This document shows, in pieces, positions 33,587 to 41,427 of a stretch of DNA of 64,000 nucleotides. The notes below the pieces were generated by a model. The model made no database searches. It was not told the origin of the DNA and worked only from the letters and a program-made list of their open reading frames with translations. Positions within the stretch are counted from its first letter, which is position 1. Each line of letters begins with the position of its first letter. Source of the DNA: Galbibacter pacificus (lineage in GTDB: Bacteria > Bacteroidota > Bacteroidia > Flavobacteriales > Flavobacteriaceae); NCBI RefSeq assembly GCF_029603155.1, contig NZ_JAPMUA010000001.1, forward strand, positions 806,001-870,000, read 5' to 3'. A program made the position numbers and the translations under genes.

Positions 33587-35167
33587 TTATTCAAATATTG
33601 ACCTAGCCTCCTCATAAACCTTTTTAAAATTATCCTCTAAATCCACCTGAGAAAACTGGTTGGCTTCTTCCGGCAGCTCTCTTTGAATATTCTGCAATTT
33701 AAATTGCACCTTTTTGTCTTTCCCATCGGCATAAGTGATAAACTCGCCCTGCTTCAAGCGAAAGAAAACATCTGCCCTAATTTTCGGGATTTCCTTTTCT
33801 CCGGTGGTTATTCGGGTATCAAAATCCAAGTTATGGCCACGACTCACGCTTTTGGTCGGATCCTTAATAATTTCAAAAAAGCGTTCATAATATTTTGCGG
33901 TGTCCGGATCGTTGACCTTACCGAAAAACTGGTAGGAAAGGTTGCTCAATATCGCTTTGCTTGCCTTGTCGCCGTACATCATATCATTCTGTATCTTGTC
34001 CTGCATCACGTAGATGGTGGCAATATCATAACTCCGCAGCGTGGCCGGAATACGGTGCATATTTAGTAAGCGTATAGTCGGCGCTTCTTCCATCAACAGG
34101 AAAGAAGGTTTGGAATTCCGCACACTCATTTGTTTGGTGATCGTATGGATAATGGTTGCAATAACAGGCGAATAAGAAGTTTCAAATTTGGGATTGTTTA
34201 CCACCGAAATCACAGTTGGATTTTCAGAACTATTTATATTGAGTGGCACTTCATCCGCAGATAAGGTCATAAAGATGCGTTGGGTGCTGATTCTTTTTAG
34301 CGCATTGGCCAAGGTGCTTTTTACCCCGGCGGTCTGCCGTTCCGAGTCCTTACCGCTAATAAAGGCATCTGCCATTGCCCGTGATGTCGTATTGGTTTCC
34401 AAAAACTGGATTAGGCTGTTCGTATCCAAATATTGATAAATGGCAATCAGATGGGGAAGGGTACAGAATTTTGGGTACGAGGTTTTAAGTTTCCAAATCA
34501 GACCACCGATCAAGCCTTCGGCAGCATCGTTGAAAAATTTGGTCGTTCCCGAAGTGCCGGATTCCCGTTGCTCCAATAGATTTTCGATCAACACCCTTGA
34601 AACCTCGTTTACGCTTTCCTCGTTCTCTAAATACCGTGGGGCAATAGGATTTACCCTATGGATGATTTTGTCAAAGGAAATGACCTTAAACGGGATATCG
34701 TTATCCTTGAAAAGCGGATACGCCATTTCCGTCAGTTCAAAATCCTTGTAGTCGTGAATAATTCCGCAGAAACCTTCTTTCTGGAAATGTCTTAGAAATC
34801 CATATACCACACTTTCGGTCTTTCCGCTTCCGGCCGAACCTATGATGGAAGCACCTCGCTTTACATTTTCCAATATAAAACTTCCCTTGCTTGTTGGAAA
34901 ACTTACACGATACTTGCTCTCGGCACTTTTTGGCTCGTCCGTTTTATGCAAAAAAACGTACAGTCCGGTATTGATTAGCATCAGCGGGCAAACCAGAACC
35001 AATGATATCGAAATTAAGTCACTAACGCTAGATAGGTAAAACACCAAAACCCCGAGCAAAACCACGTTTAATATAAAAGCAAAACGCGTCAATCTGTACC
35101 CCATATAAAATAGCGTGCTTATTAAGCCAATAATTAACAGTATCGTTGTAAGATTATCCAGTTGCAT
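33587..35167 (-). CDS. type IV coupling protein (TraG/VirD4-like ATPase)
   Basis: The 526-residue protein has three or four N-terminal TM segments (about 5-75), Walker A IIGSAGSGKTES (108-119), and SFLLMEEAPTIRLLNMHRIPATLRSYDIATIYVMQDKIQ containing Walker B. The YxxDNTSRAM region includes ERQTAGVKSTLANALKRI. It links the relaxase-DNA complex to the channel at the inner membrane. It is the last gene of the leftward BfmA-relaxase-coupling operon, 9 nt after the relaxase. Confidence 0.9.
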   Translation of the reverse strand: MQLDNLTTILLIIGLISTLFYMGYRLTRFAFILNVVLLGVLVFYLSSVSDLISISLVLVCPLMLINTGLYVFLHKTDEPKSAESKYRVSFPTSKGSFILENVKRGASIIGSAGSGKTESVVYGFLRHFQKEGFCGIIHDYKDFELTEMAYPLFKDNDIPFKVISFDKIIHRVNPIAPRYLENEESVNEVSRVLIENLLEQRESGTSGTTKFFNDAAEGLIGGLIWKLKTSYPKFCTLPHLIAIYQYLDTNSLIQFLETNTTSRAMADAFISGKDSERQTAGVKSTLANALKRISTQRIFMTLSADEVPLNINSSENPTVISVVNNPKFETSYSPVIATIIHTITKQMSVRNSKPSFLLMEEAPTIRLLNMHRIPATLRSYDIATIYVMQDKIQNDMMYGDKASKAILSNLSYQFFGKVNDPDTAKYYERFFEIIKDPTKSVSRGHNLDFDTRITTGEKEIPKIRADVFFRLKQGEFITYADGKDKKVQFKLQNIQRELPEEANQFSQVDLEDNFKKVYEEARSIFE

Positions 35168-35176
35168 AACAAAGAT

Positions 35177-36208
35177 TTAGATTCCGATGGAACTTGATTT
35201 GATGGCCACGTCCAAACCTTTGCGCAGCTTGTTGAAAACTTTTAGGGCAAGCTGTGCCTGATTGGTCGGGATGCTGGGCATTATCGGGATGCCCGTTTCC
35301 CGCATCAGTCTAAAAGCGATTGCCTTTTCATTGGTGGGCAATTTCATCAAGGAAGCAAAATAAATTTTCGGGTTCTTGATGAAATTTTTTCGCGCCTTAT
35401 ATGTTTCCGCAAAGTTCCGCTGATAGCCAAAAGTCTTATCAAAGGTATTTTCTGCATTTTCAAAAAATCGATCCCGGTCAAAGCCCCGTTTGACATTCTT
35501 GCCGTTCATCTCAACATCGGAAGCCTTGTATTTGCTCCCGGGCGAAAGGCTGAACGAATTGGATGCATCCTTGCGGCTCACGATAATATGGATATGGCTT
35601 TGGCTTCCGGCCTTTGGCATTCCCTGGACAATCCTTTTCCCATCCTGTTGATGTGGGGCTTGTTTTTCTAATTTTGCGATTTCCCGTTCCCGATTCCCAA
35701 TACTTCCTTCCATCGAGCCGGTTTCAATACTTCGGATCTCATTTCTTAGCTGAAGTATTTTGGTGGCAAAGGGTTGGTTTTCCCTGATCTTTCTGTCCGT
35801 TCCCTTAAAGGTTCGTTGATGTTCGATTTTAGCATAATATTTAATGTCATTGATAGACACAGGTTGCCCATTGATCTCACGGTTGAACGATGCCACATAA
35901 TCCTTCATCAGCTCACGGGTGTACTTTTTCAGATCTTCACTGCTGTTCTGTAACCGGTTCAGTTCGTACTTCGACGGACTGACCGTGATCGAATAAAATT
36001 TCGGTTCGGTCTTTTTCAGTTTGGCACCATTCCCGTCAATATCCTTTACCACTTCTTCCGCTGAAAATTCATCCCCATATTGGTTGAAAAAATGTTCCAT
36101 ATCCTCCTGCTCCAGACCTTGGTTTTCCTTCTCCAGATAGCCCACAAAATCGGCTGAACTTTGGGAATAGTTCCCGCCCAATTTTTGAGGTGTGATCGTG
36201 ATGTACAT
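35177..36208 (-). CDS. mobB: relaxase/mobilization protein (MobB-like, DUF5712)
   Basis: The 343-residue protein begins MYITITPQKLGGNYSQSSADFVGYLEKEN, the hallmark opening of Bacteroidota MobB/DUF5712 relaxases, with Y14 or Y24 as nicking candidates. The histidine triad motif is SHIHIIVSRKD (204-214). A basic C-terminal region follows (FDKTFGYQRNFAETYKARKNF). It should nick at oriT, which is expected upstream of the BfmA gene. The gene starts 11 nt after BfmA. Confidence 0.85.
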   Translation of the reverse strand: MYITITPQKLGGNYSQSSADFVGYLEKENQGLEQEDMEHFFNQYGDEFSAEEVVKDIDGNGAKLKKTEPKFYSITVSPSKYELNRLQNSSEDLKKYTRELMKDYVASFNREINGQPVSINDIKYYAKIEHQRTFKGTDRKIRENQPFATKILQLRNEIRSIETGSMEGSIGNREREIAKLEKQAPHQQDGKRIVQGMPKAGSQSHIHIIVSRKDASNSFSLSPGSKYKASDVEMNGKNVKRGFDRDRFFENAENTFDKTFGYQRNFAETYKARKNFIKNPKIYFASLMKLPTNEKAIAFRLMRETGIPIMPSIPTNQAQLALKVFNKLRKGLDVAIKSSSIGI

Positions 36209-36219
36209 AGTTCAAAAAT

Positions 36220-36600
36220 TTATAGTTCGTTGTTGTGGTTTTGCTTTTCCTGAAATCTTACTTTCGGCTTTTCTTCCACAAATTTCTTCTCCAAGATCAA
36301 GGGTTTCTTTTTGGGTTCTTCGGTCTGGAAAAGGGATTCGATCATCGCCACGGTGGGTCTGGTCTGGGTCTTTTCCATATCCCGCATTATGGCGATTACC
36401 GCATTGATACGTTTCTTTAGATTGGCCTCGATCGTCCTTCCGGTCGGGCCCAGTTTTTCCCGTGGGGATATCTCGTTGTAGTGGAAAAAATCGAGCATCG
36501 TGGCCATTGCCTCGGTGTGCGATTTGAAGTGTGTTCTTGAAAATTGCTGGAAACGCTTGGCGGTTTCCTTTTTGAACCTAATGCCGATAAATGAGTCCAT
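36220..36600 (-). CDS. bfmA: BfmA/BtgA-family mobilization accessory protein
   Basis: The 126-residue protein contains a ribbon-helix-helix-like N-terminus (FIGIRFKKETAKRFQQFSRTHFKSHTEAMATMLDFF), then RTIEANLKKRINAVIAIMRDMEKTQTRPTVAMIESLF. This is the BfmA/BtgA pattern; these proteins bind oriT and assist the relaxase. It is first in the mobilization operon. Two ATTTGCGACAAAT palindromes lie right before the start codon and may be its own operators. Confidence 0.85.
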   Translation of the reverse strand: MDSFIGIRFKKETAKRFQQFSRTHFKSHTEAMATMLDFFHYNEISPREKLGPTGRTIEANLKKRINAVIAIMRDMEKTQTRPTVAMIESLFQTEEPKKKPLILEKKFVEEKPKVRFQEKQNHNNEL

Positions 36601-36608
36601 AATTCGCC

Positions 36609-36664
36609 GATTTGTCGCAAATCCTTCCCTAAAAATGGGCGCTCACAGGGCATTTGTCGCAAAT
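36609..36664 (-). promoter_or_regulatory. paired ATTTGCGACAAAT palindromes upstream of bfmA
   Basis: GATTTGTCGCAAATC (36609-36623) and ATTTGTCGCAAAT (36652-36664) are palindromes with a 3-nt centre, their centres 42 bp apart, i.e. four helical turns. They begin 9 nt before the bfmA ATG. The position fits autorepression by BfmA or a relaxosome-binding site. Confidence 0.55.
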
Positions 36665-37049
36665 TGTAGAAATCTAAATAATCGGCTAATTTTTAAGTAT
36701 TTAAAAATCAGTTGATTACCAAGGAATAGGAGTGCTTAACATCGCATCGCGTGTTACCCTCTTGCTACTCCTTTTCGTTCGCCACAGGCGAACAAAAATT
36801 TCGTACAATTTGGCTAAAAGCCAATTGCCAATTTCAGGGAAAAGATTTCCCGTTATGTAATTTTTCGATGGGCAGGGTTATCGGCGAAAGTCAAAAAATG
36901 GATACCCCTGCGTAAAGTTAAATGCTGAATTTCAGCGGAATAAAGATAGGTATTTTTCAACTTATGGGATATAATTTTCTTAAAAAAATAGCTTCTGTTT
37001 TTAGAAAAAGTATTAAATTTAAACAGTAGACCTTTCAAGGTCTAAAGGA
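36665..37049. other. gene-free stretch with dense inverted repeats (oriT candidate)
   Basis: No gene is seen between bfmA and the small gene ending at 37146. The stretch holds GTTCGCC-ACA-GGCGAAC (36779-36795), TTGGCT-AAA-AGCCAA (near 36810) and GCTGAAT-TTCAGC (near 36925). An origin of transfer is normally next to the relaxase operon and rich in such hairpins, so nic is most likely within about 36700-36850. No published nic consensus could be matched by eye. Confidence 0.45.
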
Positions 37050-37050
37050 C

Positions 37051-37088
37051 AAAGGGAAAATTCAGGTAACAGCGAATTTTCCCTTTTT
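37051..37088. terminator. 13-bp hairpin with T-tract
   Basis: AAAGGGAAAATTC (37051-37063) pairs perfectly with GAATTTTCCCTTT (37074-37086); five T end the + strand side. No rightward gene precedes it, while the leftward gene at 37146 ends nearby, so it may end transcription of either direction or protect oriT from read-through. Confidence 0.45.
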
Positions 37089-37145
37089 AGTTATTATATG
37101 TACCCCTGAAACTTCAAAGGTATTTCCATTCCTATTTAGACAATT

Positions 37146-37343
37146 TCAAATATTAAATACATAGGTATAACTGTATAAATTCCTTAGTGCTTCTTCCTCG
37201 ATCATCACATCAAAATTGGTGCAATGTTCTTTGGCAAACTTCCGGATATCATCGCCAAATTTTTGTTCAACGTCTTTTTTGGAACTTTCCAAAAGGCGTG
37301 CTTGGGTTTCCCCGTTCAGGTCTGAAAAATTTAGATAGATCAT
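37146..37343 (-). CDS. small element protein, unknown function
   Basis: The 65-residue protein (MIYLNFSDLNGETQARLLES... ending YSYTYVFNI) is acidic and mainly helical, without signal peptide or Cys. No family is recognised by name. It lies 23 nt downstream of the DUF6876-like gene in the same direction, and similar short genes usually accompany that gene in flavobacterial elements. It could equally be a stress or anti-defence protein; nothing in the sequence decides. Confidence 0.6.
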   Translation of the reverse strand: MIYLNFSDLNGETQARLLESSKKDVEQKFGDDIRKFAKEHCTNFDVMIEEEALRNLYSYTYVFNI

Positions 37344-37366
37344 AATTTTTTAGGTTTATGAATGGG

Positions 37367-37792
37367 TCAATATTCGCTTGGCAACATCAGCGTATTATCC
37401 ACAAAAAACAACCGCAGTTCATCCAATGGAAAATCGGTAACTCGATAGCCGTGTTTTCCAAAAATGTTCCCGTTTCCATCGCTGTACGTTATCTCGGCTT
37501 CGTACCCAGAATGATCCTGTTTCTCCTTAGGCAACCGTTTGAAGTCTATGGTTATAAAATAGCTTTTGTCCATTAAGGTTTTGGCAAATGCGGAAGTGTC
37601 CGTAATGAGCCAAAAACATTCAGCAGCTTCCGCCAAATATTTCAGTCCGTTGGTGTAACGGGTTCTTAACAATGGGATTTGAAACACGGTTTCCGAACCG
37701 TGAAAATATTGCAATCCCGCTTTGATTTCGTTAACTTGTGCTTTACTCATCGGTAAATATTTGTTTTGGTATTCGTGAATCTTCGATTTCAT
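37367..37792 (-). CDS. DUF6876-like element protein
   Basis: The 141-residue soluble protein contains the segment GLQYFHGSETVFQIPLLRTRYTNGLKYLAEAAECFWLITDTSAFA and the ending DFPLDELRLFFVDNTLMLPSEY, which I associate with the DUF6876 family in mobile elements. Function is unknown. It is separated from ssb by a strong terminator, so it has its own promoter or lies on a read-through transcript. Confidence 0.6.
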   Translation of the reverse strand: MKSKIHEYQNKYLPMSKAQVNEIKAGLQYFHGSETVFQIPLLRTRYTNGLKYLAEAAECFWLITDTSAFAKTLMDKSYFITIDFKRLPKEKQDHSGYEAEITYSDGNGNIFGKHGYRVTDFPLDELRLFFVDNTLMLPSEY

Positions 37793-37820
37793 TTTGATTT
37801 CTATTTATGGAGTTAATAAT

Positions 37821-37859
37821 GAAAAAGAGGGCGTGACTTTCGACCGTAACGCCCTCTTT
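37821..37859 (-). terminator. rho-independent terminator after ssb
   Basis: On the minus strand AAAGAGGGCGT (37859-37849 side) pairs with ACGCCCTCTTT (37834-37824 side) over 11 bp with a 14-nt loop and runs into five T. It lies 10 nt after the ssb stop. Confidence 0.75.
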
Positions 37860-37868
37860 AATTTTAAA

Positions 37869-38225
37869 TTAATCGGCTGAATTATTGCCGTTCTTAGTTC
37901 CCAACAAAAGGATTTCGTTGGCTTCTACTTCGGTAACGTACCTTTTGATACCGTCCTTGTCCTCGTAGCTTCGGGATTTCAATTTTCCGGTTACCCCGAT
38001 TTCCTTGCCCTTTCCGGCATATTTCTCGATGATTTCGGCAGTTTTGCCCCAAGCTACTACGGTATGCCATTCGGTATTTTGTGTTTTCTCGCCATTGGTG
38101 TTTTTATAAAACTCGTTTGTGGCAAGTGAAAAACGGGCTACCTTTTTACCGCTTTCAAGGTTCGTAATGGTTGGCTCCTGTCCAACGTTTCCGATTAACT
38201 GTACGTGATTTTTTAAAGTACTCAT
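37869..38225 (-). CDS. ssb: single-stranded DNA-binding protein
   Basis: The 118-residue protein has one OB fold: LKNHVQLIGNVGQEPTITNLESGKKVARFSLATNEFYKNTNGEKTQNTEWHTVVAWGKTAEIIEKYAGKGKEIGVTGKLKSRSY. It lacks the long acidic tail ending DDDIPF typical of chromosomal SSB, ending instead GTKNGNNSAD, as is common for element-borne copies. It would coat the single strand during transfer and re-synthesis. A 57-residue ORF lies 10 nt upstream in the same operon. Confidence 0.92.
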   Translation of the reverse strand: MSTLKNHVQLIGNVGQEPTITNLESGKKVARFSLATNEFYKNTNGEKTQNTEWHTVVAWGKTAEIIEKYAGKGKEIGVTGKLKSRSYEDKDGIKRYVTEVEANEILLLGTKNGNNSAD

Positions 38226-38235
38226 AATAAAAGAT

Positions 38236-38409
38236 TTAAAGATTAATTAAAATGCTACCCGAACCATTCAGATAGTTTACGTTTATATTTTTTTGAAGTG
38301 ATTTACTTATTATATCCAGAGCGTTTTCCTTTTTTGTTTTTTTTAGTCCCGCTTCCTTTTTGATGTTTTTGTAAGATTTCATACTATTCAGTTTAGATTT
38401 ACTTCCCAT
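38236..38409 (-). CDS. 57-residue Lys-rich small protein upstream of ssb
   Basis: An open frame runs from ATG 38409 to TAA 38238-38236, 10 nt before the ssb start and in the same direction. The product begins MGSKSKLNSMKSYKNIKKEA and ends NYLNGSGSILINL; 14 of 57 residues are Lys. Codon use and the tight link to ssb favour a real gene. No family is recognised; nucleic-acid binding is a guess from charge. Confidence 0.5.
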   Translation of the reverse strand: MGSKSKLNSMKSYKNIKKEAGLKKTKKENALDIISKSLQKNINVNYLNGSGSILINL

Positions 38410-38640
38410 AGAGCCGTCCGCTGTTACCTTTTTTTTGTTGCTGATACATTTTCAATAGTTGGAATTAATAAGGAGTTATAAAAGGGAGGCACGACCGGTT
38501 ATGCACTCCGTTTAACTTCCAACTGTTGGTATTTTGCTTACAAAAAAAGGGTAGGGACAGCGGCGGTGCGGGAGTAGGTCTAAATGCCTTTTGTGAAGTA
38601 CGAAACCATAGGAAGCGGGACTAAATGATAAATGGAATTC
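38410..38640. other. gene-free stretch between ssb operon and first repeat RNA
   Basis: No coding frame is convincing. It holds the inverted repeat at 38453-38527 and a G-rich piece AGCGGCGGTGCGGGAGTAGG (near 38558) whose core GTGCGGGAG recurs near 42862. It could contain the promoter of the rightward repeat RNAs and of the leftward ssb operon. Confidence 0.4.
38453..38527 (+). repeat. long imperfect inverted repeat (12+4+5 bp) ahead of the repeat RNAs
   Basis: CAATAGTTGGAA (38453-38464) pairs with TTCCAACTGTTG (38516-38527), 12 of 12 with one T-G wobble. TTAA/TTTAA and GGAGT/ACTCC extend it inward, leaving a loop of about 25 nt. The wobble suits a + strand RNA. It may be a 5' module of the repeat transcript or a leader element of the ssb operon on the other strand. 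Confidence 0.5.
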
Positions 38641-38647
38641 CTATCAG

Positions 38648-38856
38648 GCGGACTTAACTTTAAAGATGTAGATTGGGAATGAAGTGTTCCTGCCGTTTTT
38701 CAGGCAGGGTTTAACGTAATGGAAATCGGAATCTTTAAAGTTGTGTTCAAGACCTTTGCAGGGAAGCTCTTTGCCCGGAATGTAGCCCTTCGGCTAAGTT
38801 CAGGACAGGCTTTTTCGCGCGATGGAGCGGCAATGTGCTGACCGGGTTATGAAAAC
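38648..38856 (+). ncRNA. tandem structured RNA candidate, copy A1
   Basis: First of four related units. The outer stem pairs 38650-38667 (GGACTTAACTTTAAAGAT) with 38731-38748 (ATCTTTAAAGTTGTGTTC), 17 of 18. Inside it is hairpin CCTGCC/GGCAGG. After the conserved GAAGCTCTTTGCCCGG comes a second stem GCCCGG/CCGGGT enclosing a small hairpin TAGCC/GGCTA. The unit ends with GTGCTGACCGGGTTATGAAAA. Its loop carries a piece resembling the widespread interspersed repeat CTTCGACAAGCTCAGGACAG. A spacer hairpin ATCCT/AGGAT leads to the next copy. Not matched to any RNA family known to me. Confidence 0.6.
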
Positions 38857-38883
38857 GTATTATCCTCTTTAAGTAGGATTTAA

Positions 38884-39082
38884 GACGGACTTGACTTCAA
38901 AGCTGTAGATGGGAATGGAGTGTTCCTGCGTATTTCAGCAGGAATAGTGCAATGGGAATCGAAAGCTTTGGAGTTGTGTCCAAGACGTATGTAGTGAAGC
39001 TCTTTGCCCGAAATGAAGTGGTTGCCTGCTTTTTCAGCAGGCGAGCGTGGAATGTAGGGGAATGTGCTGAGCGGGTCATGAA
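38884..39082 (+). ncRNA. tandem structured RNA candidate, copy A2
   Basis: Second unit, 28 nt after A1. The outer stem GGACTTGACTTCAAAGCT / AGCTTTGGAGTTGTGTCC pairs 17 of 18 with several T-G wobbles. The inner hairpin is TTCCTGC/GCAGGAA, a different sequence from A1 at the same place. The downstream stem GCCCG/CGGGT encloses GCCTGC/GCAGGC. Compared with A1, T-A pairs of the outer stem became C-G or T-G, which is covariation. An apparent small reading frame on the other strand is not conserved in the other copies. Confidence 0.6.
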
Positions 39083-39133
39083 AATTTAATTCCGGACGTA
39101 TTTCCTATATACAGCTTGTGCGCAGTTTTTATA

Positions 39134-39688
39134 TTATTTTCCTATATAATTAAGATAATCTGATTTATAAAACTGTTCTTTTTCACCAAGAAACTTATTT
39201 TTGGTAAGTACATATTTACCTTCATTTAAATGGACATATCCTATTGGATAAGGATTGAAATTTTTTAAAAATAATTCTGAAATATATTCCGAACTGTTTT
39301 CATCATCAATGAAGATAATTCTATCAATAACATAGCTTTCAAATATTGATTTAATATTTTCTCTTAAAATGGAAAACAGTTCTATTTCTGAGATTGAATT
39401 TTCTTTAAAACGCCTGAAGTTAATTATTGTTTTTTTGGTTTTGATATGGTGAGTTACTTGACAGAAACCTAAAATGGTCTGGTTTGACTCCCAATAGAAA
39501 TATTTATTTTCAAATTTAGATTTATCTTGATTGGTTCTTTTCAAAATATTGAACATTAAACAACTTACCCCCATATCTTTAATTCTATCATCTTTTAAGA
39601 AGCTATTTATTAATGTTATGGAGTCTAGTATTCGGATTTTTCGATTTTGATTTATCTCTCCTAAATTATTCATTGTTATATTTGTCAT
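39134..39688 (-). CDS. hypothetical protein, AT-rich
   Basis: The 184-residue protein is rich in Asn, Ile and Lys, with no signal peptide or membrane segment. A stretch NKYFYWESNQTILGFCQVTHHIKTKKTIINFRRFKE followed by VIDRIIFIDDENSSEYISELFLKNFNPYPIGYVHL is faintly reminiscent of GNAT acetyltransferases, but the acetyl-CoA loop is not visible, so no function is claimed. Two further Met near the start could also be used. It lies downstream of the dapB-like gene with a 78-nt gap. Confidence 0.55.
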   Translation of the reverse strand: MTNITMNNLGEINQNRKIRILDSITLINSFLKDDRIKDMGVSCLMFNILKRTNQDKSKFENKYFYWESNQTILGFCQVTHHIKTKKTIINFRRFKENSISEIELFSILRENIKSIFESYVIDRIIFIDDENSSEYISELFLKNFNPYPIGYVHLNEGKYVLTKNKFLGEKEQFYKSDYLNYIGK

Positions 39689-39766
39689 TTTACTCGTTTT
39701 TTAAGTTAATTATTAAGTAATTGGACATTTATTTCTTCAAAGAACTTTTTTATGCAATTCTGTTTT

Positions 39767-40567
39767 TTAAAAGTCCATTATACTATCCAATCCTCTTCGC
39801 AAGCCCTTAAATGTTCCAATTTTTTCGATTGCCAAAAGTCCGCCTTTTACGTACGGAACTGCACTTGCTCCCGAATCGTGTCTTATCGATAGTTTTTCGT
39901 CTTTAAGACCGAATATTGTTTCTATGGAAATAACGTGTCCTGGAAGCCTGACCGAATGGATTTGAACGTCATTTAAATTTGCCCCGCGACTTGATTTATC
40001 GCCAATCAATTCATCTTCTGTCACAAATTTGTTGGGTTTTTGAACTTTTGAAAGTCGATGAGCCAATTCTCTTGCTGTTCCACTTGGTGCATCAATTTTA
40101 TCCTCGTGAGTGTAATCAATAATCTCAAAATTGGGAATATATTTTGCCGCCATTTCCGAAAATTTTTGAAGTAGTACAACCGTAATTGCAAAATTACCAA
40201 CCGCTAAAACAGAAGTTTTGTTTTCATTGGCGACCTTCTCAATTTCCGAATAATCTTTTTCGGTCAATCCCGAAGTTCCAACAACAACTTTTTTCCCTTT
40301 TTTTAGAGAAGTAAGAATATTTTTCTTGGCAACGTCTGGTTTCGTGTAATCCACTAGAACATCAAAATCAGTTTCATCTAATGCAGTTTCAATGTTTTCA
40401 TAAATTGGAATATTTGTTGAACCTAAATCGAGAATTTCAGCTAAGTTTTCTCCTTTATGACTTCTAGAAAGTGCTCCAACAAGCTCCATCTTTTCGTGGT
40501 TAAAAACCCCTTTGCTCAATGCAGAACCTGCCCAACCTGTTCCGCCTGCTATAAATACTTTTATCAT
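39767..40567 (-). CDS. dihydrodipicolinate reductase (DapB)-family protein
   Basis: The 266-residue protein has a nucleotide-binding opening IKVFIAGGTGWAGSALSKGV and the family segments VVVGTSGLTEKD, LAVGNFAITVVLL and KIDAPSGTARELA (residues 157-169). DapB reduces the dihydrodipicolinate precursor of lysine/diaminopimelate with NAD(P)H. Here the usual EAHHxxK is DYTHEDK, so the first, proposed catalytic His is Thr153, while the second His (154) and Lys157 remain. It overlaps the membrane-protein gene by 4 nt in a marR-led operon. A changed substrate is possible; it is probably not the housekeeping DapB. Confidence 0.75.
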   Translation of the reverse strand: MIKVFIAGGTGWAGSALSKGVFNHEKMELVGALSRSHKGENLAEILDLGSTNIPIYENIETALDETDFDVLVDYTKPDVAKKNILTSLKKGKKVVVGTSGLTEKDYSEIEKVANENKTSVLAVGNFAITVVLLQKFSEMAAKYIPNFEIIDYTHEDKIDAPSGTARELAHRLSKVQKPNKFVTEDELIGDKSSRGANLNDVQIHSVRLPGHVISIETIFGLKDEKLSIRHDSGASAVPYVKGGLLAIEKIGTFKGLRRGLDSIMDF

Positions 40568-40806
40568 AATGTTTGTGTTTTATTATTACTGTTATTTTTG
40601 AATTTTTTTAAATGGTAAATGTGTATGATGCAGAAAATAATACCTGCAATGATTAACGGACTTGATTTTAGAAACAGGCCGTAGATAATGTAGAAAAAAC
40701 TTGAAATGAGATGCCATAAACGAAATTGCCCCATTTCTTTCTTGGTAATTACGAAAAACCCTGTCCTAATTGCCAAATACCCTAAAATTTCAGTTATCCA
40801 AATCAT
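40564..40806 (-). CDS. small inner-membrane protein, unknown
   Basis: The 80-residue protein has two to three TM helices (WITEILGYLAIRTGFFVI, LWHLISSFFYIIYGLFL, PLIIAGIIFCIIHIYHL) and a basic Asn-rich tail. It resembles small YgjV/CBU_0592-like membrane proteins in topology. It overlaps marR upstream and dapB-like downstream by 4 nt each, so the three products are made together. Confidence 0.65.
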   Translation of the reverse strand: MIWITEILGYLAIRTGFFVITKKEMGQFRLWHLISSFFYIIYGLFLKSSPLIIAGIIFCIIHIYHLKKFKNNSNNKTQTL

Positions 40807-41282
40807 AGTTCTTTTACATTTTCTATTGTTCTTTCGTTATAATTTTTGTCAGCTACTAATTTTTCAAATTCAGTAAGTTCTTGCATAAAGTTAGGACTGT
40901 TTTCAATCAGTTCTTTTGTTGTTTCGATGCAAGCATCCCAATGTTTATGTAAATTTGGAAGTTTGTTTTTCGATTTTTCGGATAATTCTAAAAGCTGCTT
41001 TCGTGAATCGTTTTTATCCGTTTTGGTCTCGATGTAATTCTTTTTCTTCATTTTGTTGATGATTTTCACGCAAGCAGGATGCGACATTCTTAATTCTTGT
41101 GAGATTTCCGTAATTGTCAAGGAATTATGTTTTTCCAAAAGAAGGAAAATTAAATGCCAATTAGGTTCAATATTAAGTCCTGCGTTTTTGTAGTAGTCTC
41201 TTGTGCTGTATAATAGTTCATCACTTAAACGCTTTATTCTACTGTTCAATCCTGCATACCCGATTTGTTGTAAAAAGTCCAT
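40803..41282 (-). CDS. MarR-family transcriptional regulator
   Basis: The 159-residue protein has the winged-helix core LLLEKHNSLTITEISQELRMSHPACVKIINKMKKKNYIETKTDKNDSRKQLLELSEKSK with flanking dimerisation helices. It is first in the operon with the membrane protein and the DapB-like enzyme, and probably represses it through the GTAAC-TG-GTTAC site just upstream. The inducing ligand is unknown. Confidence 0.87.
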   Translation of the reverse strand: MDFLQQIGYAGLNSRIKRLSDELLYSTRDYYKNAGLNIEPNWHLIFLLLEKHNSLTITEISQELRMSHPACVKIINKMKKKNYIETKTDKNDSRKQLLELSEKSKNKLPNLHKHWDACIETTKELIENSPNFMQELTEFEKLVADKNYNERTIENVKEL

Positions 41283-41427
41283 ATCTTAATTATTTGTAAC
41301 TGGTTACGTAAATATTTGATTTTATGAAAATTTTAATAGGAAGTAGTTCGGTCAAATTGCATTACAACTTGTTATATATTGTTATTATGCTGTTTCTTAG
41401 TTAAATCCACTTCTACAAATTAGTAAA
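41283..41427. other. intergenic region with MarR operator candidate
   Basis: GTAACTGGTTAC (41296-41307) has 5-bp inverted arms and lies 14 nt before the marR start, where a repressor would block the leftward promoter. The rest is AT-rich and could also hold the rightward promoter of the second RNA pair. Confidence 0.45.

Noticed and set aside
38897..39079. 60-codon reading frame on the minus strand inside repeat unit A2
   Set aside because: It lies wholly within the structured repeat, is not kept in A1, B1 or B2, and has no recognisable protein features. The 105-codon frame at 41420-41737 in units B1/B2 is rejected for the same reason.
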